DNA from: an uncultured Phycisphaerales bacterium
Lineage (GTDB): Bacteria > Planctomycetota > Phycisphaerae > WQYP01
Length of the DNA stretch: 15,944 bases
Assembly (NCBI GenBank): GCA_903868035.1
Contig: CAIPTQ010000294.1
Coordinates: 1-15,944 of the forward strand
Direction: 5' to 3'
Shown here: positions 1 through 7,161 of the stretch, piece after piece
Position numbering within the stretch: position 1 is the first letter of the stretch
Layout: every line of letters begins with the position of its first letter
Position numbers and translations under genes: made by a program
The notes under the pieces: generated by a model
The model's input: the letters and a program-made list of their open reading frames with translations, nothing else
Database searches by the model: none
What the model was told of the DNA's origin: nothing

Positions 1-890
1 CGGGGCAGTTCACGATGGACATTCGGGCGATGTTGGAGAATGATTTCCGGGTGAACGCGCCGCTGTTGGCGCGGATTGTGGCGCCGGTCATGCTGGCGGT
101 GGCGGGGGCGGCGGTGATCGTGGTGGGGATGCAGGTGGGCTTTCACGTGACGGCCAAGCCGCTGCTGCCGAGCCTGGCGAAGCTGAATCCGATGCAGGGA
201 TTCGGGCGGCTGTTCGCGGGGCGGAACGGGATGCAGTTGACGATGAACCTGCTGAAGATAGTGCTGATCGGGACGGCGGCGTGGACGTATGTGAGTGGGC
301 AGATGCCGGTGATACTGACGCTGGGGGGGATGGATTTTCCGGAGAATTTTGCGGCGGCGGCGGGGATTGTGTTTGCGTTGGCGTGGCGGCTGGCGTGGTC
401 GCTGCTGATCTTGGCGCTGGTGGACTGGCTGTATCAGAAGTGGAAGTTCGAGCGGGATTTGCGGATGAGCAAGCAGGAGGTGAAGGATGAGGCCAAACGG
501 ATGGAGGGGGACCAGGAGATCAAGCTCAAGCGGCGGCAGTTCGCGCGGAAGATGATCATACAGCGGATACACCGGGATGTGCCGAAGGCGGATGTGGTGA
601 TTACGAACCCGACGGAGCTGGCGATTGCGATAAAGTACGATGCGGATGAGATGGGTGCGCCGCGGGTGGTGGCCAAGGGGGCGGGGTACTTGGCGGCGCG
701 GATACGGCAGATTGCGGTGCAGAACGGGGTGCCGATATTGGAGCGGAAGCCGCTGGCGCAGGCGTTGTATAAGACGGTGGAGGTGGGGCAGGAGGTGCCG
801 GCGGAGTTTTACCAGGCGATTGCGGAGATTTTGGCGTATGTGTATGAGTTGAGCGGGAAGGGGATGAGGCGGATGAGGAAGGCGGGGTGA
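1..890 (+). CDS. flhB: Flagellar export gate protein FlhB, 5' end missing
   Basis: FlhB is the inner-membrane switch protein of the flagellar type III export apparatus; its cytoplasmic domain cleaves itself and changes export from hook to filament substrates. The frame is open from base 3, before the first ATG at 15, so the gene is cut by the window edge. Compared with E. coli FlhB, about 80 N-terminal residues, including the first membrane helix, are missing. Numbered from the ATG at 15, hydrophobic segments lie near residues 18-45, 80-100 and 112-140. They are followed by the conserved cytoplasmic stretch with RMSKQEVKDEAKRMEGD (150-166) and DVPKADVVITNPTE (188-201). Cleavage in the family falls between the Asn and Pro of NPTH; here the motif is NPTE (bases 606-617), so Asn-Pro is kept and His is replaced by Glu. 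The downstream VVAKGAG and PLAQALY blocks are typical. Family assignment is secure. Confidence 0.96.
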   Translation, partial: GQFTMDIRAMLENDFRVNAPLLARIVAPVMLAVAGAAVIVVGMQVGFHVTAKPLLPSLAKLNPMQGFGRLFAGRNGMQLTMNLLKIVLIGTAAWTYVSGQMPVILTLGGMDFPENFAAAAGIVFALAWRLAWSLLILALVDWLYQKWKFERDLRMSKQEVKDEAKRMEGDQEIKLKRRQFARKMIIQRIHRDVPKADVVITNPTELAIAIKYDADEMGAPRVVAKGAGYLAARIRQIAVQNGVPILERKPLAQALYKTVEVGQEVPAEFYQAIAEILAYVYELSGKGMRRMRKAG

Positions 891-894
891 GAGG

Positions 895-920
895 GATTTT
901 CGATTTTCGATTTTCGATTG
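895..920 (+). repeat. GATTTTY heptamer tandem repeat, copy 1 (3 units plus GATTG)
   Basis: Three 7-base units of GATTTTC followed by GATTG, starting 4 bases after the flhB stop codon. The same family recurs in the same orientation at 8022-8054 and 14767-14799, each time just after a stop codon. It is far more AT-rich than the surrounding genes. Confidence 0.9.
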
Positions 921-1185
921 GAGTTGGGGGTGGTGGTTAGACCCCGCTTGCCCGTTATAAAATATGTGCAGGAAAATTCGTTGTTGATCCGATACGTGGT
1001 AACTGTTGTCGGAAGACTAGATATTTGGCACCCCGGATCTGCCGGGGGGCTGGTTGTGGAGTAAGCCGACGTGATTGAACACCATTCGGGTGTTGGATCG
1101 CGTCGGCTTGTTTTTTGCCTTGGGCGACGTCGGGCGCGGCGCGGATGCGCCAGGTGCCCGGTTGTAGAAGGCACGGGATTCAACG
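921..1185. other. 265-base non-coding stretch after flhB, with two hairpins
   Basis: No convincing gene is seen here. The first part (about 950-1030) is relatively AT-rich, including TATAAAAT near 956. A small hairpin lies at 1031-1047 (CCCCGG / CCGGGG, 5-base loop), followed 15 bases later by a long terminator-like hairpin at 1063-1116. Two stable hairpins in a row, the second followed by a T-run, could be the 3' part of a small RNA. I recognise no RNA family and no clear promoter. Frames open across this stretch have no good ribosome site. Confidence 0.5.
1063..1116 (+). terminator. Long hairpin plus T-run, Rho-independent terminator
   Basis: The outer arms AAGCCGACG (1063-1071) and CGTCGGCTT (1101-1109) pair perfectly. 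The stem continues inward through TGATTGAACACC / GGTGTTGGATCG with two wobble pairs and one G-G mismatch, closing on the 5-base loop ATTCG. That is about 20 pairs in all. GTTTTTTG follows directly (1110-1117). This is the clearest intrinsic terminator in the window. It would separate flhB transcription, or a small RNA, from the receiver gene downstream. Confidence 0.75.
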
Positions 1186-1431
1186 ATGGTGCAGCAACTC
1201 GTGGTCGGTGTGGATTCCATGGGCACTTCGGCGGTTCTTGTGCCGCTGGTTGGTTTATGGGGGCTTTTGCGGTTATTGCCGGCGGGGTTGGCGGCGATTT
1301 CGTATCACTATCAAAGCCAGCAGGCCAAGGTGAGTTTTCCCGGACTGGGGTTGCGAATTGCGCAGCAGATTGTGGATGCGGCGCTGCGGCGGGGTGGCGC
1401 ATCATTTGACGTTCAAGGAGGGGCGCCATGA
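1186..1431 (+). CDS. Small single-span membrane protein, unknown function
   Basis: I do not recognise this 81-residue protein. Residues about 14-38 (TSAVLVPLVGLWGLLRLLPA and following) form one hydrophobic span. The tail is soluble and mildly amphipathic, with FPGLGLRIAQQIVDAALRR. The frame has an in-frame TAG 21 bases upstream of the ATG, so the start is bounded; a GGGA 6-9 bases upstream is only a weak ribosome site. The strongest support is that its TGA stop (1429-1431) overlaps the ATG of the receiver gene (1428) as ATGA, the usual sign of translational coupling. Codon use has more mixed third bases than flhB or flhA. The reading could still be spurious; a membrane partner of the receiver protein is a reasonable guess only. 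Confidence 0.5.
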   Translation: MVQQLVVGVDSMGTSAVLVPLVGLWGLLRLLPAGLAAISYHYQSQQAKVSFPGLGLRIAQQIVDAALRRGGASFDVQGGAP

Positions 1432-1853
1432 CCTATGATGGGGGACGCATGCCGGGGGAGGATGGGGGGTGGGCCGGGGCGACGGCACGGTTGCTGCTGG
1501 TGGAGGATGACGCGCAGGTGGCCGATGCGCTGTACGAATTTCTCACGGGGGAAGGGTATCAGGTGGACAGGGCGGGCGGGGCGGATGCGGTCGGGATGCT
1601 GGCGGGGGCGCGGTACAATCTGGTGCTCACGAATGTGAAGCTGGCGCGGATCAACGGGCTGAGGTTGTTGGAGATGATTCGGCGGAGGCATCCGGAGGTG
1701 GTGGTGCTGGTGCTGACGAGCTATGGGATGATGGCGCGGGCGGTGCAAGCGGTGCAGATGGGGGCGTATGAATATCTGATCCGGCCGATCATAGATGAGG
1801 AGATACGGGTGACGATCCAGAAGGCGCTGCGGCAGCAGATGCGGTGTGCGTGA
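1428..1853 (+). CDS. Stand-alone receiver domain, probable pseudo-receiver
   Basis: This 141-residue protein is a short N-terminal tail plus one response-regulator receiver domain, with no output domain. The fold is evident from LLLVEDD (22-28, acidic pair D27/D28), the YNLVLTNVKL strand (63-72), LVLTSYG (94-100, Thr97) and MGAYEYLIRP (111-120). The phospho-acceptor Asp of LVLTDVKM-type motifs is Asn69 (codon AAT, 1632-1634), and the conserved Lys before Pro is Arg119. Both changes argue against normal phosphotransfer. The sequence otherwise resembles receivers of NtrC-type regulators. A strong ribosome site, AAGGAGG (1415-1421), sits 6 bases before the ATG, and the start overlaps the stop of the preceding small ORF. 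Its place between flhB and flhA suggests a role in flagellar control or chemotaxis-like signalling, but no partner kinase is visible. Confidence 0.88.
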   Translation: MTYDGGRMPGEDGGWAGATARLLLVEDDAQVADALYEFLTGEGYQVDRAGGADAVGMLAGARYNLVLTNVKLARINGLRLLEMIRRRHPEVVVLVLTSYGMMARAVQAVQMGAYEYLIRPIIDEEIRVTIQKALRQQMRCA

Positions 1854-1935
1854 TGGGCCGGCGGGCGGGGGGCACGGTGAGGACGAGAGTTACGACGCCG
1901 GGTCAGGCAAAATTTGCGCTCCCCGCAATAGGGTA

Positions 1936-2019
1936 TTCCGGACAATTTTGGCGGTTCCTTGGGAAAAAGGCTTGCATGGGGATTGCGGGACGGTACACTC
2001 TCATACGTTCTGGACAATT
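1936..2019 (+). promoter_or_regulatory. Direct repeat TTCYGGACAATT flanking the predicted flhA promoter
   Basis: TTCCGGACAATT (1936-1947) recurs as TTCTGGACAATT (2008-2019), 11 of 12 bases identical and 72 bases apart. The second copy would lie just downstream of the transcription start predicted from the -10 box at 1994-1999. The first would lie about 60-70 bases upstream of it. This is a plausible regulator-binding pair, but the repeat is short and could be chance. Confidence 0.35.
1972..1999 (+). promoter_or_regulatory. Candidate sigma-70 promoter for the flhA operon
   Basis: TTGCAT (1972-1977) and TACACT (1994-1999) are separated by 16 bases, resembling -35 and -10 boxes. The site lies in the 288-base non-coding stretch between the receiver gene and flhA. 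It would give a leader of roughly 135 bases. No sigma-54 or sigma-28 box of good quality was seen in this stretch. Confidence 0.4.
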
Positions 2020-2103
2020 CCCGGGTGCTTTTTTTGTTGCCGCTGCATATGGATGCAAATTGATGTGTGAGGCAGCCAGCGCGCCGGTGAATTGACGGGA
2101 CAA

Positions 2104-2122
2104 CTGAAGCAGGACGCTTCAG
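2104..2122 (+). promoter_or_regulatory. Perfect 7-bp hairpin just upstream of the flhA ribosome site
   Basis: CTGAAGC (2104-2110) pairs with GCTTCAG (2116-2122) around the 5-base loop AGGAC. It ends 10 bases before the flhA Shine-Dalgarno-like GGAG (2133-2136). There is no T-run, so it is not a terminator. It could shape translation or stability of the flhA message. Confidence 0.4.
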
Positions 2123-2141
2123 CAGGACGAATGGAGTCGTC

Positions 2142-4316
2142 ATGGCCAGCGCAGCGACAATGCGGCCCACGCTTGCGGGAACCGGGGGGTTCCTCACTTC
2201 GCCATTTTTTGTACGGCTGCACAAACATCGCGGGCTGATCGTGCCGGCGGGTTTTATCGCGATGATCATGGTGTTGCTGGTGCCGCTGCCGCCGTTTTTG
2301 CTGGACATTCTGCTGGTGTCGAACCTGGCGATTTCGGCGATCGTGCTGGTGAGCGTGATGTTCGTGAACTCGCCGCTGGAGCTGTCGATTTTTCCGTCGC
2401 TGCTTTTGGGGACGACGCTGTACCGGCTGGTGCTGAATGTGGCCTCGACGCGGCTGATCTTGACGGCGGGGGACCGGTCGACGAGCCTGGAGGGGGCGGC
2501 GCTGGCGGCGGGGCATGTGATTTATACGTTTTCGACGTTTGTCGCGGGGTCCAGTGGCGCCTCGGCGACGGCACACACGAACCAGTCGATGATCGTGGGG
2601 CTGATCATCTTCATCATTTTGATCGTGATTCAGTTTGTGGTGATCACCAAGGGGTCGTCGCGGATATCGGAAGTGGCGGCGCGGTTCACGTTGGACGCGA
2701 TGCCGGGGAAGCAGATGGCGATTGATGCGGACCTGAACTCGGGGCTGATCAAGGAGGACGAGGCGCGGCGGCGGCGGCTGGATATTGCGCGGGAGGCGGA
2801 GTTCTACGGGGCGATGGACGGGGCGTCGAGGTTTGTGCGGGGGGACGCGGTGGCGGGGATCATTATTGTGCTGATCAACATTGTGGGGGGGATTGCGATT
2901 GGGAAGTTCCAGTACGGGTGGGATTTGGTGGGGTGTCTGTCGGTGTTCACGCGGCTGACGATCGGGGACGGGCTGGTGTCGCAGGTGCCGGCGCTGGTGA
3001 TCTCGCTGGCGGCGGGTTTATTGGTGACGCGGAGCAGTTCGAAGGAGGATTTGGGGGAGGAGTTTATCACGCAGTTGACGGGGCGGGCGGTGTCGCTGTT
3101 TGTGGTGGCGGCGTTTTTGATGGTGATGAGTTTCACGGGGATGCCGAAGCTGCCGCTGTGGGGGTTGGCGTTGTTCATCGGGGGTACGGGGTGGGTGATG
3201 ACGAAGAACAAGCGGGAGGCGGCGGCGGCGGTGATGAAGCAGGAGCGGGCGGCGGCGGGGCTGAAGAAGCCGGAGAAGATCGAGAGCCTGCTGGTGGTGG
3301 ATCCGATGGAGCTGGAGGTGGGGTATCAGTTGGTGCAGTTGGTGGATACGACGAAGGGGGGGGATTTGCTGGAGCGGATCAGCTTGATACGGCGGCAGAT
3401 CGCCATTGAGTTTGGGGTGGTGGTGCCGCCGATACGGATACGGGACAACATGCAGATTGACCCCAACGGGTATGTGATCAAACTGCGGGGGAACCCGCTG
3501 GCGACGGGGGTGGTGTATCCGGGGCAGTATCTGGCGATGGATTCGGGGGCGGCGTCGGGGAAGATCAACGGGACGGAGACGCGGGAGCCGGCGTTCGGCT
3601 TGCCGGCGTGGTGGATTCCCGAGGCGCAGCGGTCGCAGGCGGAGATGATGAATTACACGGTGGTGGAGGCGAGCGGGGTTTTGGCGACGCACATCACGGA
3701 AGTGGTGAAGACGAATGCGGCGGAACTGGTGACGCGGGACGAGGTGGCGGCGCTGCTGAAGCAGTTGAAGGAGAAGGCGCCGGCGCTGGTGGAGGAGGTG
3801 GTGCCGACGCAGATCAAGCCGGGGGAGCTGCAGAAGGTGCTGCATAATTTGCTACGGGAGCGGGTGCCGATACGGGATTTGGAGACGGTGCTGGAGACGC
3901 TGGGGGAGTGGGCGCTCAAGACGAAGGATTTGGAGGTGCTGACGGAGGCGGTGCGGCATGGGCTGGCGCGGACGATCTGCAACCAGTACCGGGATGAGCA
4001 GAACACGATTCACTGCGTGACGCTGGATCCGCAGTTGGAGGATACGATCAACGGGTATGTGGAGCGGAACGAGCGGGGGAGCTTTTTGACGCTGCCGCCG
4101 CAAATGGCGCGGCAGATCGCGGAGAACGTGGCGGGGGCGGTGGCCAAGCTGATGCAGCAGGGGTTCCATGGGGTGGTGTTGTGCTCGCCGCAGGTGCGGG
4201 CGCAGGTGCGGAAGTTGATTGAGACGCCTTTGCCCGCGGTGGCGGTGTTGTCGTACAACGAAATCACGCGGGGCATGAATGTTGAATCCGTTGGCATTGT
4301 GGGAGCGACCGTATGA
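2142..4316 (+). CDS. flhA: Flagellar export gate protein FlhA
   Basis: FlhA (724 residues, near the usual 690-700) is the large export-gate protein of the flagellar type III system. It has an N-terminal membrane half and a C-terminal cytoplasmic platform that docks chaperone-substrate complexes. Membrane helices occupy roughly residues 30-350. The FHIPEP-family signature is intact at about 177-200, with ARFTLDAMPGKQMAIDADLN. The cytoplasmic domain (about 380-724) includes VVPPIRIRDN, PGQYLAM, IRDLETVLE and VLSYNEI. Relative to better-known homologues there are two small insertions in the loop near residues 110-148, between TRLIL and the next helix. GGAG (2133-2136) precedes the ATG by 5 bases. 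The stop overlaps the flhF start as ATGA (4313-4316), so flhA and flhF are very likely co-translated. Confidence 0.98.
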   Translation: MASAATMRPTLAGTGGFLTSPFFVRLHKHRGLIVPAGFIAMIMVLLVPLPPFLLDILLVSNLAISAIVLVSVMFVNSPLELSIFPSLLLGTTLYRLVLNVASTRLILTAGDRSTSLEGAALAAGHVIYTFSTFVAGSSGASATAHTNQSMIVGLIIFIILIVIQFVVITKGSSRISEVAARFTLDAMPGKQMAIDADLNSGLIKEDEARRRRLDIAREAEFYGAMDGASRFVRGDAVAGIIIVLINIVGGIAIGKFQYGWDLVGCLSVFTRLTIGDGLVSQVPALVISLAAGLLVTRSSSKEDLGEEFITQLTGRAVSLFVVAAFLMVMSFTGMPKLPLWGLALFIGGTGWVMTKNKREAAAAVMKQERAAAGLKKPEKIESLLVVDPMELEVGYQLVQLVDTTKGGDLLERISLIRRQIAIEFGVVVPPIRIRDNMQIDPNGYVIKLRGNPLATGVVYPGQYLAMDSGAASGKINGTETREPAFGLPAWWIPEAQRSQAEMMNYTVVEASGVLATHITEVVKTNAAELVTRDEVAALLKQLKEKAPALVEEVVPTQIKPGELQKVLHNLLRERVPIRDLETVLETLGEWALKTKDLEVLTEAVRHGLARTICNQYRDEQNTIHCVTLDPQLEDTINGYVERNERGSFLTLPPQMARQIAENVAGAVAKLMQQGFHGVVLCSPQVRAQVRKLIETPLPAVAVLSYNEITRGMNVESVGIVGATV

Positions 4317-5641
4317 ATGTGAAAACGTATCAGGGAACGACGATGGCGGATGTGCTGGCCAAGGTCAAGCGCGAGCTGGGGGCGGCGGCGGTGATACTGC
4401 ACACGCGGAGCTTCAAGCGCGGGGGGGTGATGGGGCTGGGGGCGCGGAATGTGGTGGAGATCACGGCGGGGGTGAATGTGAATGTGCAGGCGCGGAAGAA
4501 GGCTCCGATGCGCGCGCAAGGGCAGGGAGTGCAATCCCTGGGTACACGCGGTGGAAGCGCAAGCACGGCGGTGCTGGAGGCACCGGCGGCCCATACCGGT
4601 TTGGCGGAGCGGCATCCGTTGAAGCTGGCTTACGGGGCGGGGCGAGTGGCGCGGGGGGCGGAAAGCGGGCCTATGCGGGGGGAGAGCGGGACGAATTTGT
4701 TGACGCGGGAGTTCGCGGCGGGGGTGATGAAGGAGCCGGCGTTTGAGCTGCGGAATGAGATTGGTTCGCTGCGGACGATGGTGGAGAGTTTGTTGCAGCG
4801 GACGGCGGGGACGGGGCAGCGGGCGGATTTGCCGGAGGCGCTGGCGAAGTTGTATACACAGTTGATCGAGCAGCAGGTGAGCGATGAGATCGCCTACCGG
4901 GTGGTGGATGATGTGAAGGCGGAACTGGGACCGGAGCAGGTGGGGAATGCGGGGGTGGTGCGGGAGCGGTTGACGCAGAAATTGGAGCAGATGTTGCCGG
5001 CGAATCTCGGCGGAGGGGTGGCGCGGGCGGTGACGGGGGCGGGGTGCCGGTCGATTTGCCTGATCGGGCCGACGGGGGTGGGGAAGACGACGACGATTGC
5101 GAAGCTGGCGGCGGCGTTCAAGCTGCGGCAGAAGCAGAAGGTGGGGCTGATCACGATTGACACGTACCGGATCGCGGCGGTGGATCAGTTGCGGACGTAT
5201 GCGAACATCATCGGGGTGCCGCTGCGGGTGGTGCTGACGCCGGCGGAGCTGGTGGCGGCGATGAAGGAGATGGCGGACTGCGACACGGTGCTGATTGACA
5301 CGGCGGGACGGTCGCATGCGGATCAGTTGAAGCTGAACGAGCTGGCGCAGTTCATCGCGGCGGGGACGCCGAGCGAGGTACACCTGGTGCTGTCGAGCAC
5401 GACGACGCAGGAGGCGATGGAGGCGGCGCTGGAGCGGTTCAGCACGGTGCGGGTGGATCCGCCGCCGCAGATTATTTTTACGAAGCTGGATGAGGCGGTA
5501 TCGTTCGGGGTTTTGCTGAATGTGGCGCGGATTGCGGGGCGGGCGTTGAGTTATCTGACGACCGGGCAGGATGTGCCGGACAATATCGAGGTCGGACAGC
5601 CGCGGCGGCTGGCGCGGCTGATACTTGGAGAGAAGTTGTGA
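4313..5641 (+). CDS. flhF: Flagellar SRP-type GTPase FlhF
   Basis: FlhF is a GTPase of the SRP family (with Ffh and FtsY) that marks where flagella are built and is regulated by FlhG. This 442-residue protein has an N-terminal B domain (MNVKTYQGTTMADVLAKVKRE to about residue 55, with SFKRGGVMGLGARNVVEI). A variable, low-complexity linker (about 58-140) and a helical N domain (145-240) follow. The G domain shows the P-loop GPTGVGKTTTIAKLAA (252-267), DTYR (283-286), DTAGR (329-333), TKLDE (390-394) and the closing SYLTTGQDVPDNI. The ATG overlaps the flhA stop, leaving no doubt about the start. The linker stretch encoded by 4511-4600 uses codons unlike the rest of the gene and holds two hairpins (see the separate repeat entry). 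Confidence 0.97.
   Translation: MNVKTYQGTTMADVLAKVKRELGAAAVILHTRSFKRGGVMGLGARNVVEITAGVNVNVQARKKAPMRAQGQGVQSLGTRGGSASTAVLEAPAAHTGLAERHPLKLAYGAGRVARGAESGPMRGESGTNLLTREFAAGVMKEPAFELRNEIGSLRTMVESLLQRTAGTGQRADLPEALAKLYTQLIEQQVSDEIAYRVVDDVKAELGPEQVGNAGVVRERLTQKLEQMLPANLGGGVARAVTGAGCRSICLIGPTGVGKTTTIAKLAAAFKLRQKQKVGLITIDTYRIAAVDQLRTYANIIGVPLRVVLTPAELVAAMKEMADCDTVLIDTAGRSHADQLKLNELAQFIAAGTPSEVHLVLSSTTTQEAMEAALERFSTVRVDPPPQIIFTKLDEAVSFGVLLNVARIAGRALSYLTTGQDVPDNIEVGQPRRLARLILGEKL
4511..4590 (+). repeat. Palindrome-rich segment inserted in frame in the flhF linker
   Basis: Two hairpins lie close together inside flhF: CAGGGA (4523-4528) with TCCCTG (4535-4540), and CGGTGC (4569-4574) with GCACCG (4580-4585). 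The codons here (CAA, GGA, TCC, GGT, ACA, AGC, GCA) break sharply from the G-ending codons on both sides. The encoded segment is glycine- and serine-rich and falls in the variable linker, where an insertion would be tolerated. I interpret this as a REP-like element that inserted in frame. There is only one copy in the window, so this is inference. Confidence 0.45.
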
Positions 5642-5650
5642 TAGGAACTG

Positions 5651-5717
5651 TAATTGGTAATTGGTAATTAGTAATTGGTAATTGGAGTGGATGACGAGTC
5701 CCAATTACCAATTACCA
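5651..5717 (+). repeat. TAATTGG heptamer array with inverted arm, between flhF and flhG
   Basis: Five tandem 7-base units TAATTGG lie at 5651-5685; the third is TAATTAG. After a 15-base gap come two units in reverse orientation (CCAATTA CCAATTA CCA, 5701-5717). The inverted arm pairs with 5669-5685 at 16 of 17 positions, giving a long AT-rich hairpin. It starts 9 bases after the flhF stop and ends 3 bases before the flhG ribosome site. It could uncouple flhF and flhG expression or slow mRNA decay. Confidence 0.88.
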
Positions 5718-5732
5718 GCAAAGGGATCGACG

Positions 5733-6596
5733 ATGACGGTCATGGATCAGGCCAGTGGATTGCGGGCGATGGCGCGGCGGGCGCGGGCGCAGACGATTGC
5801 CATCACTTCGGGGAAGGGGGGGGTGGGGAAGACGAACCTGGCGGTGAACCTGGCGACGGTGCTGGCGGGGATGCGGCGGCGGGTGGTGCTGCTGGACGCG
5901 GACCTGGGGCTGGCGAACGCGGATATATTGTGCAACGTGCAGCCGCGGTTTAATCTGGCGCACGTAGTGGCGGGGCAGCGGGCGCTGGCGGAGGTGCTCA
6001 CGCCGGTGCCGGCGGGGTTTGCGCTGATCCCGGGGGCGTCGGGGCTGGCGAAGATGGCGGACCTGACGGAGACGGATCGGAAGCGGATTGTGCAGGAGTT
6101 GGAGTTTGTGGACGAGTCGGCGGATGTGCTGGTGATCGACACGGGGGCGGGGATCGGGCGGAACGTGCTGTCGTTCACGACGTCGGTGGATCATGTGGTG
6201 ATTGTGACGACGCCGGAGCCGACGGCGATCACGGACGCGTATGCGGTGCTGAAGGTGCTGGTGCGGTGCGGGACGGTGGACGGCGGCGGGGGCAAGATCA
6301 GCATCATGGTGAACATGGCCAAGAATCGCGATGAGGCGCTGCAGGTACACGACCGGATCGCATCGGTGGCGCGGCAGTTTTTGAAAACGGATGTCACGTT
6401 TTCAGGGTATGTGGTGAACGACGAGGCGGTGCGGCTGGCGGTGCGGAAGCGCGCCCCGTTTGTGCAGTTGTATCCGAACTCGGCGGCGGCCCAGTGTGTC
6501 CAGGCCTGGGCGAACCGGATGGATCACCATGTGGATGTGTCGGCGATGCCGGGGAAGCCGGGGTTTTTTGCGCGGATGGCGTCCTGGTGGAAGTGA
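5733..6596 (+). CDS. flhG: MinD-type ATPase FlhG (YlxH), flagellar number regulator
   Basis: FlhG is a MinD/ParA-family ATPase that works with FlhF to control flagellar number and placement and stimulates FlhF GTPase activity. The start was set at 5733 (287 residues). AAGGG (5721-5725) lies 7 bases upstream, and the N-terminus then reads MTVMDQASGLR, carrying the DQAxxLR motif (5-11) that in characterised FlhG proteins contacts FlhF. The longer TTG start at 5682 would translate the heptamer repeat. Key motifs are the deviant Walker A SGKGGVGKTN (26-35), DADLGLANAD (55-64) and DTGAGI (136-141). The C-terminus (GFFARMASWWK) is aromatic and basic, like the MinD-family amphipathic membrane anchor. 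A run of 8 Gs lies within the Walker A codons (5816-5823). Confidence 0.96.
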   Translation: MTVMDQASGLRAMARRARAQTIAITSGKGGVGKTNLAVNLATVLAGMRRRVVLLDADLGLANADILCNVQPRFNLAHVVAGQRALAEVLTPVPAGFALIPGASGLAKMADLTETDRKRIVQELEFVDESADVLVIDTGAGIGRNVLSFTTSVDHVVIVTTPEPTAITDAYAVLKVLVRCGTVDGGGGKISIMVNMAKNRDEALQVHDRIASVARQFLKTDVTFSGYVVNDEAVRLAVRKRAPFVQLYPNSAAAQCVQAWANRMDHHVDVSAMPGKPGFFARMASWWK

Positions 6597-6675
6597 GTGA
6601 TGAGTGATGCGATACCTTATTGTGCGGGACGTGCCGGGCGTTACCACGCCGGGCTAGGCTCGGAAGGGAACTGAC

Positions 6676-7023
6676 ATGAAACTTGGGGCATTTATATCGG
6701 GGGTGTTTGGGACGGTGGGATTTGGGATATCCTTGCTGGCGGGGGCGGTGTCGGGGAATTCGGTGGAATCGGTGCTGTCGCGGGGCCTGGTGTGCGGGGC
6801 GCTCTGTTATGCGGTGGGCTATGGGGTGGGCATGATTGCCCAGCAGGTGGCGTTGGAGCACGCCCGGCGGCTATCGACGCTGGTGGCGGCGCAGGATGCG
6901 GCGGAAGAAACCAAGCGGCTGGAGGAGGAGGCCGCCAAGGAGGCCCAAGCCGCGGAAAGCGTGGCCGCGGAGGCGGCCGTCGCGACCGGCGGCGTGCCCG
7001 GCGCGGCGCCGGGCGGCACCTGA
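6676..7023 (+). CDS. Small two-helix membrane protein with a coiled-coil tail, unknown
   Basis: I do not recognise a named family for this 115-residue protein. Two glycine-rich hydrophobic segments (about 4-25 and 38-57) suggest a membrane hairpin. A charged, Ala/Glu-rich helix (about 60-97, EETKRLEEEAAKEAQAAES) likely forms a coiled coil, and the last residues are Gly/Ala/Pro-rich. GGAAGGGA (6661-6668) precedes the ATG by 7 bases, a good ribosome site. It lies between flhG and fliA, 79 bases after flhG, with no terminator seen between them, so it is probably transcribed with the flagellar genes. A structural or regulatory role at the flagellar base is possible but unproved. Third bases shift toward C near its 3' end. 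Confidence 0.8.
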   Translation: MKLGAFISGVFGTVGFGISLLAGAVSGNSVESVLSRGLVCGALCYAVGYGVGMIAQQVALEHARRLSTLVAAQDAAEETKRLEEEAAKEAQAAESVAAEAAVATGGVPGAAPGGT

Positions 7024-7161
7024 TGCAAAATGACCATAAAATAAAAAAATGGGAAATATTAAAGAATTTGCTTTCCAAAAAGGTTTTTATGCCGCAGAAT
7101 ACGCACACATTGGTGTCCGATAACTCGTCCGGCCAAGGAATGGCCACGCAGGGATAGCACC

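Noticed and set aside
1022..1050. TGGCAC followed by GC as a sigma-54 promoter
   Set aside because: The spacing between the GG and GC elements is 12 bases, not the required 10.
1844..2095. 83-residue plus-strand ORF between the receiver gene and flhA
   Set aside because: It has no ribosome site, no recognisable fold and mixed codon use, and it covers the promoter-like region of flhA.
4010..5704. 564-residue open frame on the minus strand
   Set aside because: It runs antisense to flhA and flhF and is rich in Arg, His, Pro and Leu, as expected from G-rich codons read backwards.
5682..5732. Earlier TTG start for flhG
   Set aside because: It would translate part of the heptamer repeat, lacks a ribosome site, and hides the conserved N-terminal DQAxxLR that fits the ATG at 5733.
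7116..7123. TCCGATAA, similar to a sigma-28 -10 box upstream of fliA
   Set aside because: No TAAA-type -35 box lies at the right distance.
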